In this document: positions 9,621 through 18,691 of the stretch, in pieces | How the letters are laid out: every line of letters starts with the position of its first letter | Numbering within the stretch: position 1 is the first letter of the stretch | Origin: Bifidobacterium ruminantium DSM 6489 | GTDB lineage: Bacteria; Actinomycetota; Actinomycetes; Actinomycetales; Bifidobacteriaceae | Assembly (NCBI RefSeq): GCF_000770925.1 | Contig: NZ_JDTK01000007.1 | Coordinates: forward strand, 1 to 53,236 | Direction: 5' to 3' | DNA length: 53,236 bases | The notes under the pieces: model-generated | Told to the model about the DNA's origin: nothing | Databases searched by the model: none | What the model saw: the letters and a program-made list of their open reading frames with translations, nothing else | Program-made: the position numbers and the translations under genes

Positions 9621-12160
9621 TCGAAGAACACGACCTCGCCTCTGGACTGGGTAGCATCCAGATCGACGGTTCCGGTGATGGCCCAATCGTGGTCGCCATC
9701 GGAATCGTCGATGATCTGCCGCACCTTCCAGGAATGCTCGCTGTTCTCCTTGCTTTCGTCGAGGATGAACTGCTCGCCGCTGCGTGCCTTGGCGTCGGTG
9801 TTGATATACTCGTGCTCGTCGTAGTAATCGTCGAGCGTATCCTCCCATTCATGCACGCCGTAGCCCCAGTCCTTGTCGAGCGAGCCCAATTCGTCGGGTC
9901 TGTCGAGATCCATGAGCTGCACGCGGCGGAACAAGGCGTTGCGTACCAGCACGGTGAGTCCGCGACGGTCCTCCACCACGGACTGCTTGGTTCCGGGGGT
10001 GGCCAGATTGGCGGCCTTCTCGGAGGCGTCGGCGTCGGAACCGGCGTTCTCCCATTCGTCCACCAAAGAGGAGTCGATGGAACGGACCACCACACGGAGC
10101 CATGAGATGATGTCGTTCAACTGCTCGTCGCGCTTTTCTTGGGGTACGGTGCGGGCCAACGCGCGGTAGGCGTCGGACAGATAACGTAGCAGCGTGCCTT
10201 CGGAACGTGCGATGTTGTAGCGTGCGATGTAGCCGGTGAAATCGGAGGCGGTCTCCACCATGTCGCGCACCACCGATTTCGGACTCAGCCAATAGTCGTT
10301 CGCCCACGGCACGTCATGGCGGTATTCGTCGAATGCGGCCTGAAGCATGTCCTCCAAAGGCTTCGGATAGGTGATCTCCTGCAGCTTGTCCATACGTTCG
10401 TCGTAGTCGAGGCCGTCCTCCTTCATGCGGATCATGGCCTCGTCTCGGGCCTGCCGCTCCTGGGCGCGAAGCACCTGCTTGGGATCCTCCAACGTGGCTT
10501 CCACCATGGAGATCACATCCAGCGCGTAGGTGTCCGATTCCGGATCGAGCAGTTCCAGCGCGGCCAGCAGGAATGGGCTCAGCGGCTGGTCGAGGGCGAA
10601 ATCGTCCGGAACGTCCACGGTCATGAAATAGTCCTTGCCGCCGTCGTCGCGGTCTTCGGTCTCGATGACGTTCGTGTCGAACAGGGTCTGGAAGATCTCG
10701 TCCGCGCGCGCATGCAGGCGCTCCTTCTGATCCGGGGTCTGCGCGGAATCGTCGATGAGCCGGTTGATGCGCAGTCGGGCGTCGCCGCCCTGCTCCACCT
10801 CGTTCAGCACCATGGAATGCGTGATCTTCATATGCGGCACCAACGTTTCCGGAGCCGCGTCGATGAGCTTGTCGAACGTGTTCTCGTTCCACGTGACGAA
10901 GCCTTCCGGCGCCTTCTTGCGTTTGACCTTCTTGAGCTTCTTCGGATCGTTTCCCGCCTTGGCCAGGGCCTTGGCGTTCTCGATCTCGAATTCGGGGGCC
11001 TCCGCGATCACCAGTCCCTCCGTGTCGAATCCCATGCGGCCGGCGCGTCCGGCGATCTGATGGAATTCGCGGGCGCGCAACTTGCGCATCCTTGTGCCGT
11101 CGAACTTGGTCAGCGCGGTCAGCACCACGGAATGGATCGGCACGTTGATGCCGACGCCGAGCGTATCGGTGCCGCAGATTACTGGCAGCAGACCCTGCTG
11201 GGCGAGCTGCTCCACCAGACGACGGTAACGGGGGAGCATGCCGGCATGGTGGATGCCGACGCCGGTGCGCAGCAGACGTTGCAGGATCCTGCCGAACGCG
11301 GTGGTGAACTTCGTTCCCTTGATGGCTTCGGCGATCGCGGTGCGCTGCTCCTTGCTGGACACGCCCGTGCTGGCCAGCGCGTTGGCGGTCTCCAACGCGG
11401 CGTCCTGGGAGAAGTGGACCACGTAGATCGGCGTCTCGCCCTTGCCAAACGCCAGCTCCACCGTCTTCTCCAGCGGATCCAACGTGTATTCGTAGGTCAG
11501 CGGCACCGGGCGCGGCGCATCGGTGATGATGTCCACATCGGTGTCCGTCATGTCCTCGAGCTTGTCGGCAATCGCATCGACGTTGCCAAGCGTCGCGCTC
11601 ATCAGCAGGAACTGCGTATGCGGCAGCGTGAGCAGCGGCACCTGCCACGCCCAGCCACGTTCGGGATCGCCATAATAATGAAATTCGTCCATCGCTACGC
11701 AGCCGACATCGGCATGACGGCCTTCACGCAACGCCTGGTTGGCGAGGATCTCCGCGGTGCAGCAGATGATCGGCGCGTCCGCATTGATATGCGTGTCGCC
11801 GGTGATCATGCCGACGTTCTCACGACCGAAGACCTCGACCAGATCGAAGAACTTCTCCGATACGAGAGCCTTGATCGGAGCCGTGTAATAGGAGCGGCGC
11901 CCTGTGCACAACGCCGCGAAATGCATACCGAGCGCCACCAGGGATTTGCCTGAGCCGGTAGGGGTGTTCAGGATGACATGGTCGCCCGCGAGCAGATCCA
12001 TGATGGCCTCCTCCTGATGGGGCCACGGTTCGACGCCTTTGACGTCCGACACCCAGGTGAAGAAGCGTTCGTATATTTCGTCCGCGTCGATGTTGCGTCC
12101 GCCCTCGTCCCAGTTCGGGGCCAAAGCGCCCAGCGAGCCATAGTTCTTATCGTCTGCCAT
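9602..12160 (-). CDS. Ski2-like superfamily 2 DEAD/DEAH-box helicase
   Basis: An 852-residue SF2 helicase. Motif I is TPTGSGKS, motif II is MDEFHYYG (DEFH in place of DExH/D), motif III is LLMSATLG, and motif VI is HQIAGRAGRMGF. The long C-terminal part (from ~residue 500), with many acidic residues and an all-helical look, matches the DUF3516-type C-terminus found in actinobacterial relatives. Its substrate, RNA or DNA, is not known. The open frame extends upstream, but the ATG at 12160 begins just before the conserved region. It is divergent from rarA with an 83-bp gap. Confidence 0.88.
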   Translation of the reverse strand: MADDKNYGSLGALAPNWDEGGRNIDADEIYERFFTWVSDVKGVEPWPHQEEAIMDLLAGDHVILNTPTGSGKSLVALGMHFAALCTGRRSYYTAPIKALVSEKFFDLVEVFGRENVGMITGDTHINADAPIICCTAEILANQALREGRHADVGCVAMDEFHYYGDPERGWAWQVPLLTLPHTQFLLMSATLGNVDAIADKLEDMTDTDVDIITDAPRPVPLTYEYTLDPLEKTVELAFGKGETPIYVVHFSQDAALETANALASTGVSSKEQRTAIAEAIKGTKFTTAFGRILQRLLRTGVGIHHAGMLPRYRRLVEQLAQQGLLPVICGTDTLGVGINVPIHSVVLTALTKFDGTRMRKLRAREFHQIAGRAGRMGFDTEGLVIAEAPEFEIENAKALAKAGNDPKKLKKVKRKKAPEGFVTWNENTFDKLIDAAPETLVPHMKITHSMVLNEVEQGGDARLRINRLIDDSAQTPDQKERLHARADEIFQTLFDTNVIETEDRDDGGKDYFMTVDVPDDFALDQPLSPFLLAALELLDPESDTYALDVISMVEATLEDPKQVLRAQERQARDEAMIRMKEDGLDYDERMDKLQEITYPKPLEDMLQAAFDEYRHDVPWANDYWLSPKSVVRDMVETASDFTGYIARYNIARSEGTLLRYLSDAYRALARTVPQEKRDEQLNDIISWLRVVVRSIDSSLVDEWENAGSDADASEKAANLATPGTKQSVVEDRRGLTVLVRNALFRRVQLMDLDRPDELGSLDKDWGYGVHEWEDTLDDYYDEHEYINTDAKARSGEQFILDESKENSEHSWKVRQIIDDSDGDHDWAITGTVDLDATQSRGEVVFFDYMVSN

Positions 12161-12230
12161 GCTTGCCAGTCTACCGTTTGGGGTGAATCCGCACGTCGAA
12201 CGTGTGTTCGAATCATGTGTCGTTTTGCGG

Positions 12231-12243
12231 TACAGTGGAAACC
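12231..12243 (+). promoter_or_regulatory. Candidate -10 box of rarA (leaderless start)
   Basis: TACAGT at 12231-12236 lies seven bases before the ATG at 12244, with no ribosome site between. A weak TTCGAA sits 18 bases upstream as a possible -35. A leaderless mRNA is the simplest reading. Confidence 0.4.
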
Positions 12244-13647
12244 ATGACTGATGATTTGTTTGCCGCGATGGACGCGTCGGCTGATGTGACGCGCCCGTTG
12301 GCCGTGCGGATGCGTCCATCGAGCATCGACGAAGTGCTGGGGCAGTCCCGCGTGCTGGGGGAGGGGTCTCCGTTGCGCAGACTCGCCAATCCCGCCTCGA
12401 AGGGCTCGCTCACCGCGCCGAGTTCCGTCATTCTGTTCGGTCCTCCGGGCGTGGGCAAGACCACACTCGCCTACATCGTCGCCAAACAGTCCGGACGCGT
12501 GTTCGAGGAACTGTCCGCGGTCACGTCCGGCGTCAAGGATGTGCGTGACGTGCTGAAACGCGCGCATGAGCGTCTCGTCTCGGAAGGCAGGGAGACGGTG
12601 CTGTTCATCGACGAAGTGCACCGTTTCTCCAAATCCCAGCAGGACGCCCTGCTGCCAAGTGTGGAGAACCGTGACGTCACCTTCATCGCGGCCACCACGG
12701 AGAATCCAAGCTTCTCCGTCATCAAACCGCTGCTCAGCCGATCCGTGGTCGTCAAACTCGAATCGCTGGAACCGGAGGATCTGAAAACCCTGATCGGGCG
12801 TGCCGTCGCCAGTGAGCAAGGTCTTGACGGCGAGGTCGAAATCACCGATGAGGCCACTGACGAGATCGTCCGCATGGCGGGGGGCGACGCGCGCAAGACG
12901 TTGACGATTCTCGAAGCGGCGGCCGGCGCGCTCACCGGAGACAAAAAACAGGAAAGAGGCGCGAAACGACCCGTCATCACACCGGACGTCGTGTCGAAAG
13001 TCATGGACGTGGCCACCGTGCGTTACGACAAGGACGGCGACGACCACTACGACGTTATCTCCGCGTTCATCAAATCCATGCGCGGCTCCGATCCGGACGC
13101 CACTATGCATTACCTTGCCCGCATGCTGCGCGCTGGCGAGGATCCGCGTTTCATCGCACGACGCATCATGATCGCAGCATCCGAGGAGGTCGGCATGGCC
13201 GCCCCGCAGGTTCTGCAGGTCACCGTCGCGGCCGCGCAGGCCGTGGCCATGATCGGCATGCCGGAAGCGCGCATCATCCTCGCCGAGGCGGCGCTCGCCG
13301 TGGCCACCGCGCCCAAATCGAACGCCAGCTACAACGCCATCAACGCGGCGCTCGCCGATGTGGACGCCGGACTCATCGGTCAGGTGCCGTTGCATCTGCG
13401 CAACGCGCCGACCGCCTTGATGAAAAGCTGGGGCAACCATGAAGGGTACCGGTACGCGCATGACTGGCCCGGAGCGGTGGCTCCGCAGCAGTACATGCCC
13501 GACGAGCTGCAGGGGCGCGAATACTACCATCCGAACGATCGTGGCTACGAGCATGAGATCAAGCCGAGATTGGAGAAGATCAGGCATATCCTGCATGAGG
13601 ACGATTCGGGCGATGGATCCGTGAAACAAGGCCGTGTGAGCGGTTAG
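12244..13647 (+). CDS. rarA: Replication-associated recombination protein A (AAA+ ATPase)
   Basis: A 467-residue clamp-loader-like AAA+ ATPase of the RarA/MgsA/WRNIP1 family, which acts at stalled replication forks. The N-terminus carries the family's RPSSIDEVLGQ motif. Walker A is GPPGVGKTT, Walker B is LFIDEVHRFSKSQQD, sensor 1 is AATTENPSF. The C-terminal half (KSMRGSDPDATMHYLARML, then ARRIMIAASEEVG) is the RarA tetramerisation domain. The ATG at 12244 is chosen over an upstream in-frame start because conservation and the -10 box both fit it. Confidence 0.95.
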   Translation: MTDDLFAAMDASADVTRPLAVRMRPSSIDEVLGQSRVLGEGSPLRRLANPASKGSLTAPSSVILFGPPGVGKTTLAYIVAKQSGRVFEELSAVTSGVKDVRDVLKRAHERLVSEGRETVLFIDEVHRFSKSQQDALLPSVENRDVTFIAATTENPSFSVIKPLLSRSVVVKLESLEPEDLKTLIGRAVASEQGLDGEVEITDEATDEIVRMAGGDARKTLTILEAAAGALTGDKKQERGAKRPVITPDVVSKVMDVATVRYDKDGDDHYDVISAFIKSMRGSDPDATMHYLARMLRAGEDPRFIARRIMIAASEEVGMAAPQVLQVTVAAAQAVAMIGMPEARIILAEAALAVATAPKSNASYNAINAALADVDAGLIGQVPLHLRNAPTALMKSWGNHEGYRYAHDWPGAVAPQQYMPDELQGREYYHPNDRGYEHEIKPRLEKIRHILHEDDSGDGSVKQGRVSG

Positions 13648-13789
13648 CTGAATCGTTGGGATGGACTGGCGGCCGTTCCGGCGGTCAGAGGCTCGGTTAG
13701 ACTGCACTATGGGTTGGCGCGTCATGCAACGTCATGCGTCGATCGCGGCATCGCACATGGCCGCAGGAAAAAGTGCGCGGAAAGAACAT

Positions 13790-15295
13790 ATGCAGGAACG
13801 TAATACAACGCTCGAAAAAACAGAATCCGACAACAAAGCAGACGAGAATGCCAATGCCGTGGACGAACGCATCCCCGGCAAGCTCATCGGCGCCATCGTA
13901 GCTGTGGGCTCCCTCGCCTTCATCGGCATCCTGACCGAAACCGTGATGACGGTGCTGTTCCCGCAGCTGATGCGCGAGTTCGACGTGGACACCGCCACGG
14001 TGCAGTGGATCACCACCATCTACCTGCTGACGGTGGCCGCCACCATGCCGCTGTCGTCATACCTCAACCGCCGATTCAAGCATCGGACTTTGTTCCTTGC
14101 GGCCGTCGTCCTTGCGGTGCTGGGCTCTCTGACCATGATCTTCGGTCATGCGTTCCCCGTGATCTTGGTCGCCCGTATCATTCAGGGCGTTGGCTCCGGC
14201 GTGGCCACTCCGCTGATGATGAACATCATCCTCGAGCAGTCGCCGCGAAGCAAGGTCGGACGATTGATGGGCGTCGGCTCGCTGGTCATCACCGTGGCTC
14301 CGGCGATCGGTCCGACCGTGGGCGGCGCGGTGTCGAGCATTCTTCCATGGCGTGCGATTTTCATCATTGTCATTCCCGTCATCCTGCTGATTTCGCTGCC
14401 TGTCGGCCTGAAATGCATCGAGCAGCACCGTCCGACGGAGGAGGCGCGTCTGAACCCGTTGCAGTTCGCGTCGATCGTACTGGCGTTGTGCGGGCTGGTA
14501 ATGTTCCTGAATCAGGCCGGTGTGGCCGTGGCCGCCGCAGTGGCGGGCGGCGCGGCCGTGGTGCCGGGCGTCTTCGCCGTGGTCAGTCTGATCGTCGGAT
14601 TGGGGTCGCTGCTCTTCTTCGGATGGTCGTCCCATCGTTCCTTCTCGCCGCTGATCCGTCTGGGCTGGCTGCGTGATCCGATGGTGCTGCTGCATCTGAT
14701 CGCCTACATGCTGCTGCCGATCGTCGGCATCGGCTTCGGTTATGTGATCACCAACCTCGCGCAGCTTTCCCTGGGCACGAATGCGTTCCTCGCAGGCGCC
14801 TTGGTATTGCCCGGTGCGTTGGTCGGAGCCTTCTTCGCTCCGATAGGCGGCACGCTGTACGATCGTTTCGGACCGGTTCGTCCGATTCTGGGCGCGTTCC
14901 TCCTGGCGATCTGCGGTCCGATTCTGCTGCTGGTCTTCTCCATGCGGCTGACTCCCGCCACGCTTGCGGGCTTCTATTTCATTTTCGGACTTGGCTACTC
15001 GCTCGGCTTTTCCAACATAATGACCAACGCGTTGCGCAGTATCTCGCCGCAGTTCATGCCGGACGGCAACGCGGTGTTCAACACCTGCCTGCAATTCGGC
15101 GGCGCCGCCGGAACCGCGTTGTTCTCCACCGTGCTGTCGGTGGCCCAGTCCGGGGCCGGCAAGGAGGGGAGTGCGGCATTCAGGCACGCCACGGCCGTCG
15201 GCGGCAGTTGGACGTTCGCCATCATGATCGCATTGGTTGCCGTCTCGATCTGCTGCCTGATCGCAGCCTTCCGCATGGAAGCGAAGCGCAGGTAG
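13790..15295 (+). CDS. MFS transporter, DHA2 (EmrB/QacA) drug-exporter family
   Basis: About 501 residues with roughly 14 hydrophobic segments. Markers of the DHA2 family are the loop after TM2 ([16 protein letters not shown]), the motif C-like glycines and prolines in TM5 ([14 protein letters not shown]), and the [10 protein letters not shown] segment in TM2. Such proteins use the proton gradient to export drugs or organic ions. The substrate is not predictable. The frame is open from 13661. The ATG at 13790 is preferred because GGAAAG lies just before it and the hydrophobic part begins about 30 residues later, but 13730 is possible. Confidence 0.85.
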   Translation: MQERNTTLEKTESDNKADENANAVDERIPGKLIGAIVAVGSLAFIGILTETVMTVLFPQLMREFDVDTATVQWITTIYLLTVAATMPLSSYLNRRFKHRTLFLAAVVLAVLGSLTMIFGHAFPVILVARIIQGVGSGVATPLMMNIILEQSPRSKVGRLMGVGSLVITVAPAIGPTVGGAVSSILPWRAIFIIVIPVILLISLPVGLKCIEQHRPTEEARLNPLQFASIVLALCGLVMFLNQAGVAVAAAVAGGAAVVPGVFAVVSLIVGLGSLLFFGWSSHRSFSPLIRLGWLRDPMVLLHLIAYMLLPIVGIGFGYVITNLAQLSLGTNAFLAGALVLPGALVGAFFAPIGGTLYDRFGPVRPILGAFLLAICGPILLLVFSMRLTPATLAGFYFIFGLGYSLGFSNIMTNALRSISPQFMPDGNAVFNTCLQFGGAAGTALFSTVLSVAQSGAGKEGSAAFRHATAVGGSWTFAIMIALVAVSICCLIAAFRMEAKRR

Positions 15296-15345
15296 CCGTC
15301 TTCCGCCGTGGACTTCTCCACTGTAAGCGCAATCGCGTTACCCGT

Positions 15346-15357
15346 CGCTTCGAAGCG
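15346..15357. promoter_or_regulatory. 12-bp perfect palindrome upstream of clpP1, candidate operator
   Basis: CGCTTCGAAGCG is a perfect palindrome 42 bp before the clpP1 start and just upstream of a -10-like TATAGA (15372). In actinobacteria clpP1P2 is often activated by ClgR, whose sites have CGC/GCG half-sites. The spacing here does not match the published core that I remember, so the assignment to ClgR is only a suggestion. Confidence 0.35.
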
Positions 15358-15399
15358 GTAGGCTGTGAAACTATAGAGAACACTGGAAAAGGAGACAAG

Positions 15400-16020
15400 G
15401 TGAGCAATCTGAGTGCACCCCTTCCCGTCATGGCTGGCGAAGACATGCCTGCGGGACCCGCCGATCCGATTTTCAACCGCCTGCTGAAGGACCGCATCAT
15501 CTGGATGGGCGAGGAGGTCAAGGACGAGATGGCCAACCGCATCTGCGCTCAGATGCTGATGCTGGCCGCCGAGGATCCGAAGAAGGACATCTGGCTGTAC
15601 ATCAATTCTCCGGGCGGTTCCATCACCGCGGGCATGGCCATCTACGACACCATGCAGCTCATCGAGCCTGACGTGGCCACCGTGGGATTGGGCATGTGCG
15701 CCTCCATGGGCCAGTTCCTGCTGAGCTCCGGAACCAAGGGCAAGCGCTTCCTGACCTCGCATGCGCGAGTGCTGATGCACCAGCCGTCCGGTGGCATCGG
15801 TGGCACCGCCACCGACGTGCGCATCAACGCCGAGCTCATCATGGATATGAAGAAGACCATGAGCGAGCTGACCGCCGAGCAGACCGGTCATACCGTCGAG
15901 GAGATCTACCGCGACAACGAGTATGACCACTGGTTCACCGCGCAGGAAGCATTGGAATATGGTTTCGTGGACAAGCTCGTATCCACCCACGACACGATGA
16001 GCGCCAGCAAGGGAGAGTGA
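15400..16020 (+). CDS. clpP1: ATP-dependent Clp protease proteolytic subunit 1
   Basis: A 206-residue serine protease subunit that forms the tetradecameric chamber with ClpP2. The catalytic Ser is in GMCASMGQF, the His in [10 protein letters not shown], and the Asp lies in the region after the helix. The start is a GTG at 15400 with GGAG seven bases upstream. The open frame extends 64 codons further, but that part is not conserved. clpP2 follows after two bases. Actinobacteria typically need both subunits for an active complex. Confidence 0.95.
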   Translation: MSNLSAPLPVMAGEDMPAGPADPIFNRLLKDRIIWMGEEVKDEMANRICAQMLMLAAEDPKKDIWLYINSPGGSITAGMAIYDTMQLIEPDVATVGLGMCASMGQFLLSSGTKGKRFLTSHARVLMHQPSGGIGGTATDVRINAELIMDMKKTMSELTAEQTGHTVEEIYRDNEYDHWFTAQEALEYGFVDKLVSTHDTMSASKGE

Positions 16021-16022
16021 CC

Positions 16023-16724
16023 ATGGCAAGCGAAGAAGCACAGTTTGTAGCCCGCGCCGAGCGTCTGGCCGGACCGGCCGGCGTCGTCGGATTCCAGGGC
16101 GCGGCGGCCCGTGAGGCGGCGTTCGCGCCGCAGAACCGCTATGTTCTGCCTCAGTTCGAGGAGAAGACCCCATACGGGTACAAGAGGCAGGATCCGTACA
16201 CCCGGTTGTTCGAGGACCGCATCATCTTCATGGGCGTGCAGGTGGATGATACCTCCGCCGACGACATCATGGCCCAGCTGCTGGTGCTGGAAAGCCAAGA
16301 TCCGAACCGTGATGTGATGATGTACATCAATTCCCCAGGTGGTTCCATGACGGCCATGACCGCCATCTACGACACCATGCAGTACATCAAGCCGGATGTG
16401 CAGACCGTATGCCTGGGCCAGGCCGCTTCCGCCGCGGCCATCCTGCTGGCCGCCGGAGCCAAGGGCAAGCGTCTGATGCTGCCGAACGCCCGCGTGCTCA
16501 TCCATCAGCCGGCCATTGACCAAGGTTTCGGCAAGGCCACGGAAATCGAAATCCAGGCCAAGGAGATGCTGCGCATGCGCGAATGGCTGGAGAACACGCT
16601 GGCCAAGCACACCGGCCGTGACATCGAGAAGATTCGCAAGGACATCGAGGTGGACACCTTCCTGACGGCCCAGGAGGCCAAGGAATACGGCATCGTCGAC
16701 GAGGTGCTAGAGCACCGCGGCTGA
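16023..16724 (+). CDS. clpP2: ATP-dependent Clp protease proteolytic subunit 2
   Basis: A 233-residue ClpP paralogue. Ser is in GQAASAAAIL and His in RVLIHQPA, so it looks catalytically intact. The N-terminus (~40 residues, rich in Ala) is longer than in ClpP1. The ATG at 16023 has GGGAGAG directly upstream, overlapping the end of clpP1, so the two are translationally linked. clpX follows after a hairpin. Confidence 0.95.
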   Translation: MASEEAQFVARAERLAGPAGVVGFQGAAAREAAFAPQNRYVLPQFEEKTPYGYKRQDPYTRLFEDRIIFMGVQVDDTSADDIMAQLLVLESQDPNRDVMMYINSPGGSMTAMTAIYDTMQYIKPDVQTVCLGQAASAAAILLAAGAKGKRLMLPNARVLIHQPAIDQGFGKATEIEIQAKEMLRMREWLENTLAKHTGRDIEKIRKDIEVDTFLTAQEAKEYGIVDEVLEHRG

Positions 16725-16753
16725 CGTGCGGATGCCGGAGTCATGTCTTGACG

Positions 16754-16790
16754 CACAATACCCCTGCTGGGTTCCGGCAGGGGTATTGTG
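16754..16790 (+). terminator. Strong hairpin between clpP2 and clpX
   Basis: A 14-bp perfect stem (16754-16767 with 16777-16790) and nine-base loop. There is no T-run beyond TTCC. It probably ends or attenuates clpP1P2 transcription, leaving clpX at least partly on its own promoter. Confidence 0.6.
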
Positions 16791-16829
16791 TTCCGTGGAT
16801 GATGGTCCTATGAAACGAAGGGGTATGGA

Positions 16830-18143
16830 ATGGGACGTGTGGTCAACTACAACGACGCGGTGTCAAGATGCACGTTCTGCGGCAAATCCGAGAACCAGGT
16901 GCGTAAGCTGGTTACCGGGTCGGGCGCGGCCATCTGCGACGAATGCATCGGATTGTGCGTGGACATCATTTCGGAGGAACGGGTCAAGGACGCCCGGGCC
17001 GGTGTCCTGCAGCTGCCCAAGCCGGCGCAGATCAGCGCCTATCTCGACGATTACGTCGTCGGACAGGAATCGGCCAAAAGAACGCTTTCCGTGGCCGTGT
17101 ACAACCATTACAAGCGCGTCAACATGGAAATGGGCGAAGCCGCCCGTCTCGGCGTGAAGTCGTCGCAGGCGCAGGATGATCCGCTTGCGGGAGTGCAGGT
17201 GGCCAAATCGAATATTCTGCTGCTTGGGCCGACGGGAGTGGGCAAAACGTATCTGGCGCAGACGCTTGCCAAGGTTATGAACGTGCCGTTCGTCATAGCC
17301 GACGCCACCACACTGACGGAGGCCGGCTATGTGGGGGATGACGTCGAAACCGTGCTGCAGCGCCTCATTCAGGCCGCTGACGGCGACGTGGCCCGCGCTC
17401 AGCAGGGCATCATATATATAGATGAGATCGACAAAATCGCCCGTAAAAGCGGTGAGAACACGTCCATCACACGCGATGTGTCCGGCGAGGGCGTGCAGCA
17501 GGCATTGCTCAAGATCCTGGAAGGCACCGTCGCCACCGTGCCGGTAGAGGGATCCCGCAAGCACCGCGAGATGGAGACCGTGCGGATTGATACCCGAGAC
17601 ATCCTGTTCATCTGTGGCGGCGCGTTCGTGGGGCTTGACGACATCGTGGCGCAACGCTTGGGTGCCCGGGAAAGCGGTTTCGGCGCATCCTGGCACGATC
17701 ATGAGGTGCCGAAGCGGGAATTGCTCGCGCAGGTGTCCGCTGACGATCTGGCCGATTTCGGTCTGCTTCCGGAATTCATAGGCAGGCTGCCGGTGGTCAG
17801 CGTGCTGGAGGAGCTTACCGAGGATGATCTGGCGCGTATCCTCGTCGAACCGGAGAACGCGCTGGTCAAGCAGTATCAGAAGCTGTTCGCCGTCGATGGC
17901 GTGAAACTGACTTTCACCGATGGCGCGGTGCGGCAGATCGCGGCCACGTCGATCCGACGCGGGACGGGCGCGCGTGGGCTGCGTTCGATCATCGAGAGGA
18001 CTTTGGAAGACACCATGTTCCAGCTTCCTAGTATGGAAGGCGTCGCTGAAGTGGTTGTCGACGAGGCTGCCGTCAGTGGTGCGGGCACGCCGAAGCTGCT
18101 CAAGGTGCCGACACAGGAGATTCCTCGTCTCAGAGAGGCATGA
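16830..18143 (+). CDS. clpX: ATP-dependent Clp protease ATP-binding subunit ClpX
   Basis: A 437-residue AAA+ unfoldase that feeds proteins into ClpP. An N-terminal zinc-binding domain has four cysteines (CTFCGK and CDECIGLC). Walker A is GPTGVGKT, Walker B is [11 protein letters not shown], the pore loop region and sensor 2 ([13 protein letters not shown]) are clear. A glycine-containing loop near residues 255-270 corresponds to the ClpP-docking region. The start ATG has GAAGGGGT upstream. Confidence 0.96.
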   Translation: MGRVVNYNDAVSRCTFCGKSENQVRKLVTGSGAAICDECIGLCVDIISEERVKDARAGVLQLPKPAQISAYLDDYVVGQESAKRTLSVAVYNHYKRVNMEMGEAARLGVKSSQAQDDPLAGVQVAKSNILLLGPTGVGKTYLAQTLAKVMNVPFVIADATTLTEAGYVGDDVETVLQRLIQAADGDVARAQQGIIYIDEIDKIARKSGENTSITRDVSGEGVQQALLKILEGTVATVPVEGSRKHREMETVRIDTRDILFICGGAFVGLDDIVAQRLGARESGFGASWHDHEVPKRELLAQVSADDLADFGLLPEFIGRLPVVSVLEELTEDDLARILVEPENALVKQYQKLFAVDGVKLTFTDGAVRQIAATSIRRGTGARGLRSIIERTLEDTMFQLPSMEGVAEVVVDEAAVSGAGTPKLLKVPTQEIPRLREA

Positions 18144-18160
18144 TTCCATTGCAATCCGTT

Positions 18161-18204
18161 GCGACACGCCGAGATTTTGTTTGAAGCTCGTTTGGGTGTA
18201 TCTT
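18161..18204 (+). promoter_or_regulatory. Candidate promoter of the tRNA-Arg genes with GCGACACGCCG element
   Basis: The 11-mer GCGACACGCCG (18161-18171) is followed by TTGTTT, a 16-base spacer and TATCTT (18199-18204), about 30 bp before the first tRNA. The same 11-mer recurs three more times in this window upstream of other genes. Confidence 0.45.
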
Positions 18205-18233
18205 ATTCGAGTTGCCGGAAACAAGGCAACGTT

Positions 18234-18310
18234 GCGCGAGTAGCCCAGCGGATTAGAGCAGCTGACTACGGATCAGCAGGTCGCAGGTTCGAATCCTGTC
18301 TCGCGCACCA
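18234..18310 (+). tRNA. tRNA-Arg (anticodon ACG), copy 1
   Basis: A complete cloverleaf: acceptor GCGCGAG pairs with CTCGCGC, the anticodon stem GCTGA/TCAGC closes a CTACGGA loop giving anticodon ACG, and the T-arm carries GGTTCGAATCC. The 3' CCA is encoded (18308-18310). ACG (read as ICG) decodes CGU/CGC/CGA. Confidence 0.96.
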
Positions 18311-18331
18311 GCCACCAGTCATCAGGTGGCT
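18310..18331 (+). terminator. Short hairpin between the two tRNA genes
   Basis: AGCCACC and GGTGGCT form a seven-bp stem around an eight-base loop (18310-18331) followed by TTAG. It resembles a decayed or partial terminator and may be a processing signal. Confidence 0.4.
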
Positions 18332-18351
18332 TTAGAAAATAAGATGACGTT

Positions 18352-18425
18352 GCGCGAGTAGCCCAGCGGATTAGAGCAGCTGACTACGGATCAGCAGGTC
18401 GCAGGTTCGAATCCTGTCTCGCGCA
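18352..18425 (+). tRNA. tRNA-Arg (anticodon ACG), copy 2, no encoded CCA
   Basis: Identical to copy 1 over the whole tRNA body and in the four bases before it (ACGTT context), starting 118 bp downstream. After the discriminator A the sequence continues CAAG, so the 3' CCA must be added by the CCA enzyme. The copy arose by recent tandem duplication or is kept identical by gene conversion. Confidence 0.95.
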
Positions 18426-18431
18426 CAAGAA

Positions 18432-18466
18432 CCTCCTTCGCGAATGCGGAGGAGGCTTTCTTTTTT
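18432..18466 (+). terminator. Rho-independent terminator of the tRNA-Arg pair
   Basis: A 10-bp stem (18432-18441 with 18446-18455) closed by a GAAT loop is followed by CTTTCTTTTTT. Confidence 0.92.
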
Positions 18467-18691
18467 GTGTTAGGTTTCCCGTCAGTATCGCCGTGAAGCC
18501 TTGAATCCTCTCCGGAAGCGTCTTGGATCGCGGGAATCTTCCAATGTGAATGGCCATAGTGTGGGGCGATTGCGCGCACAGATGAGCGTGGATGAGGATT
18601 CGAGACCAAACACCAGACCCTTCGATACACTGGATAATGCGATTTTTCCACGGACATCGCGGTCGGACGGGGCCGCAAGACAAGGAGCATG

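Noticed and set aside
18352..18425. Second tRNA-Arg as a pseudogene
   Set aside because: The whole cloverleaf is identical to copy 1. A missing encoded CCA alone does not make a pseudogene.
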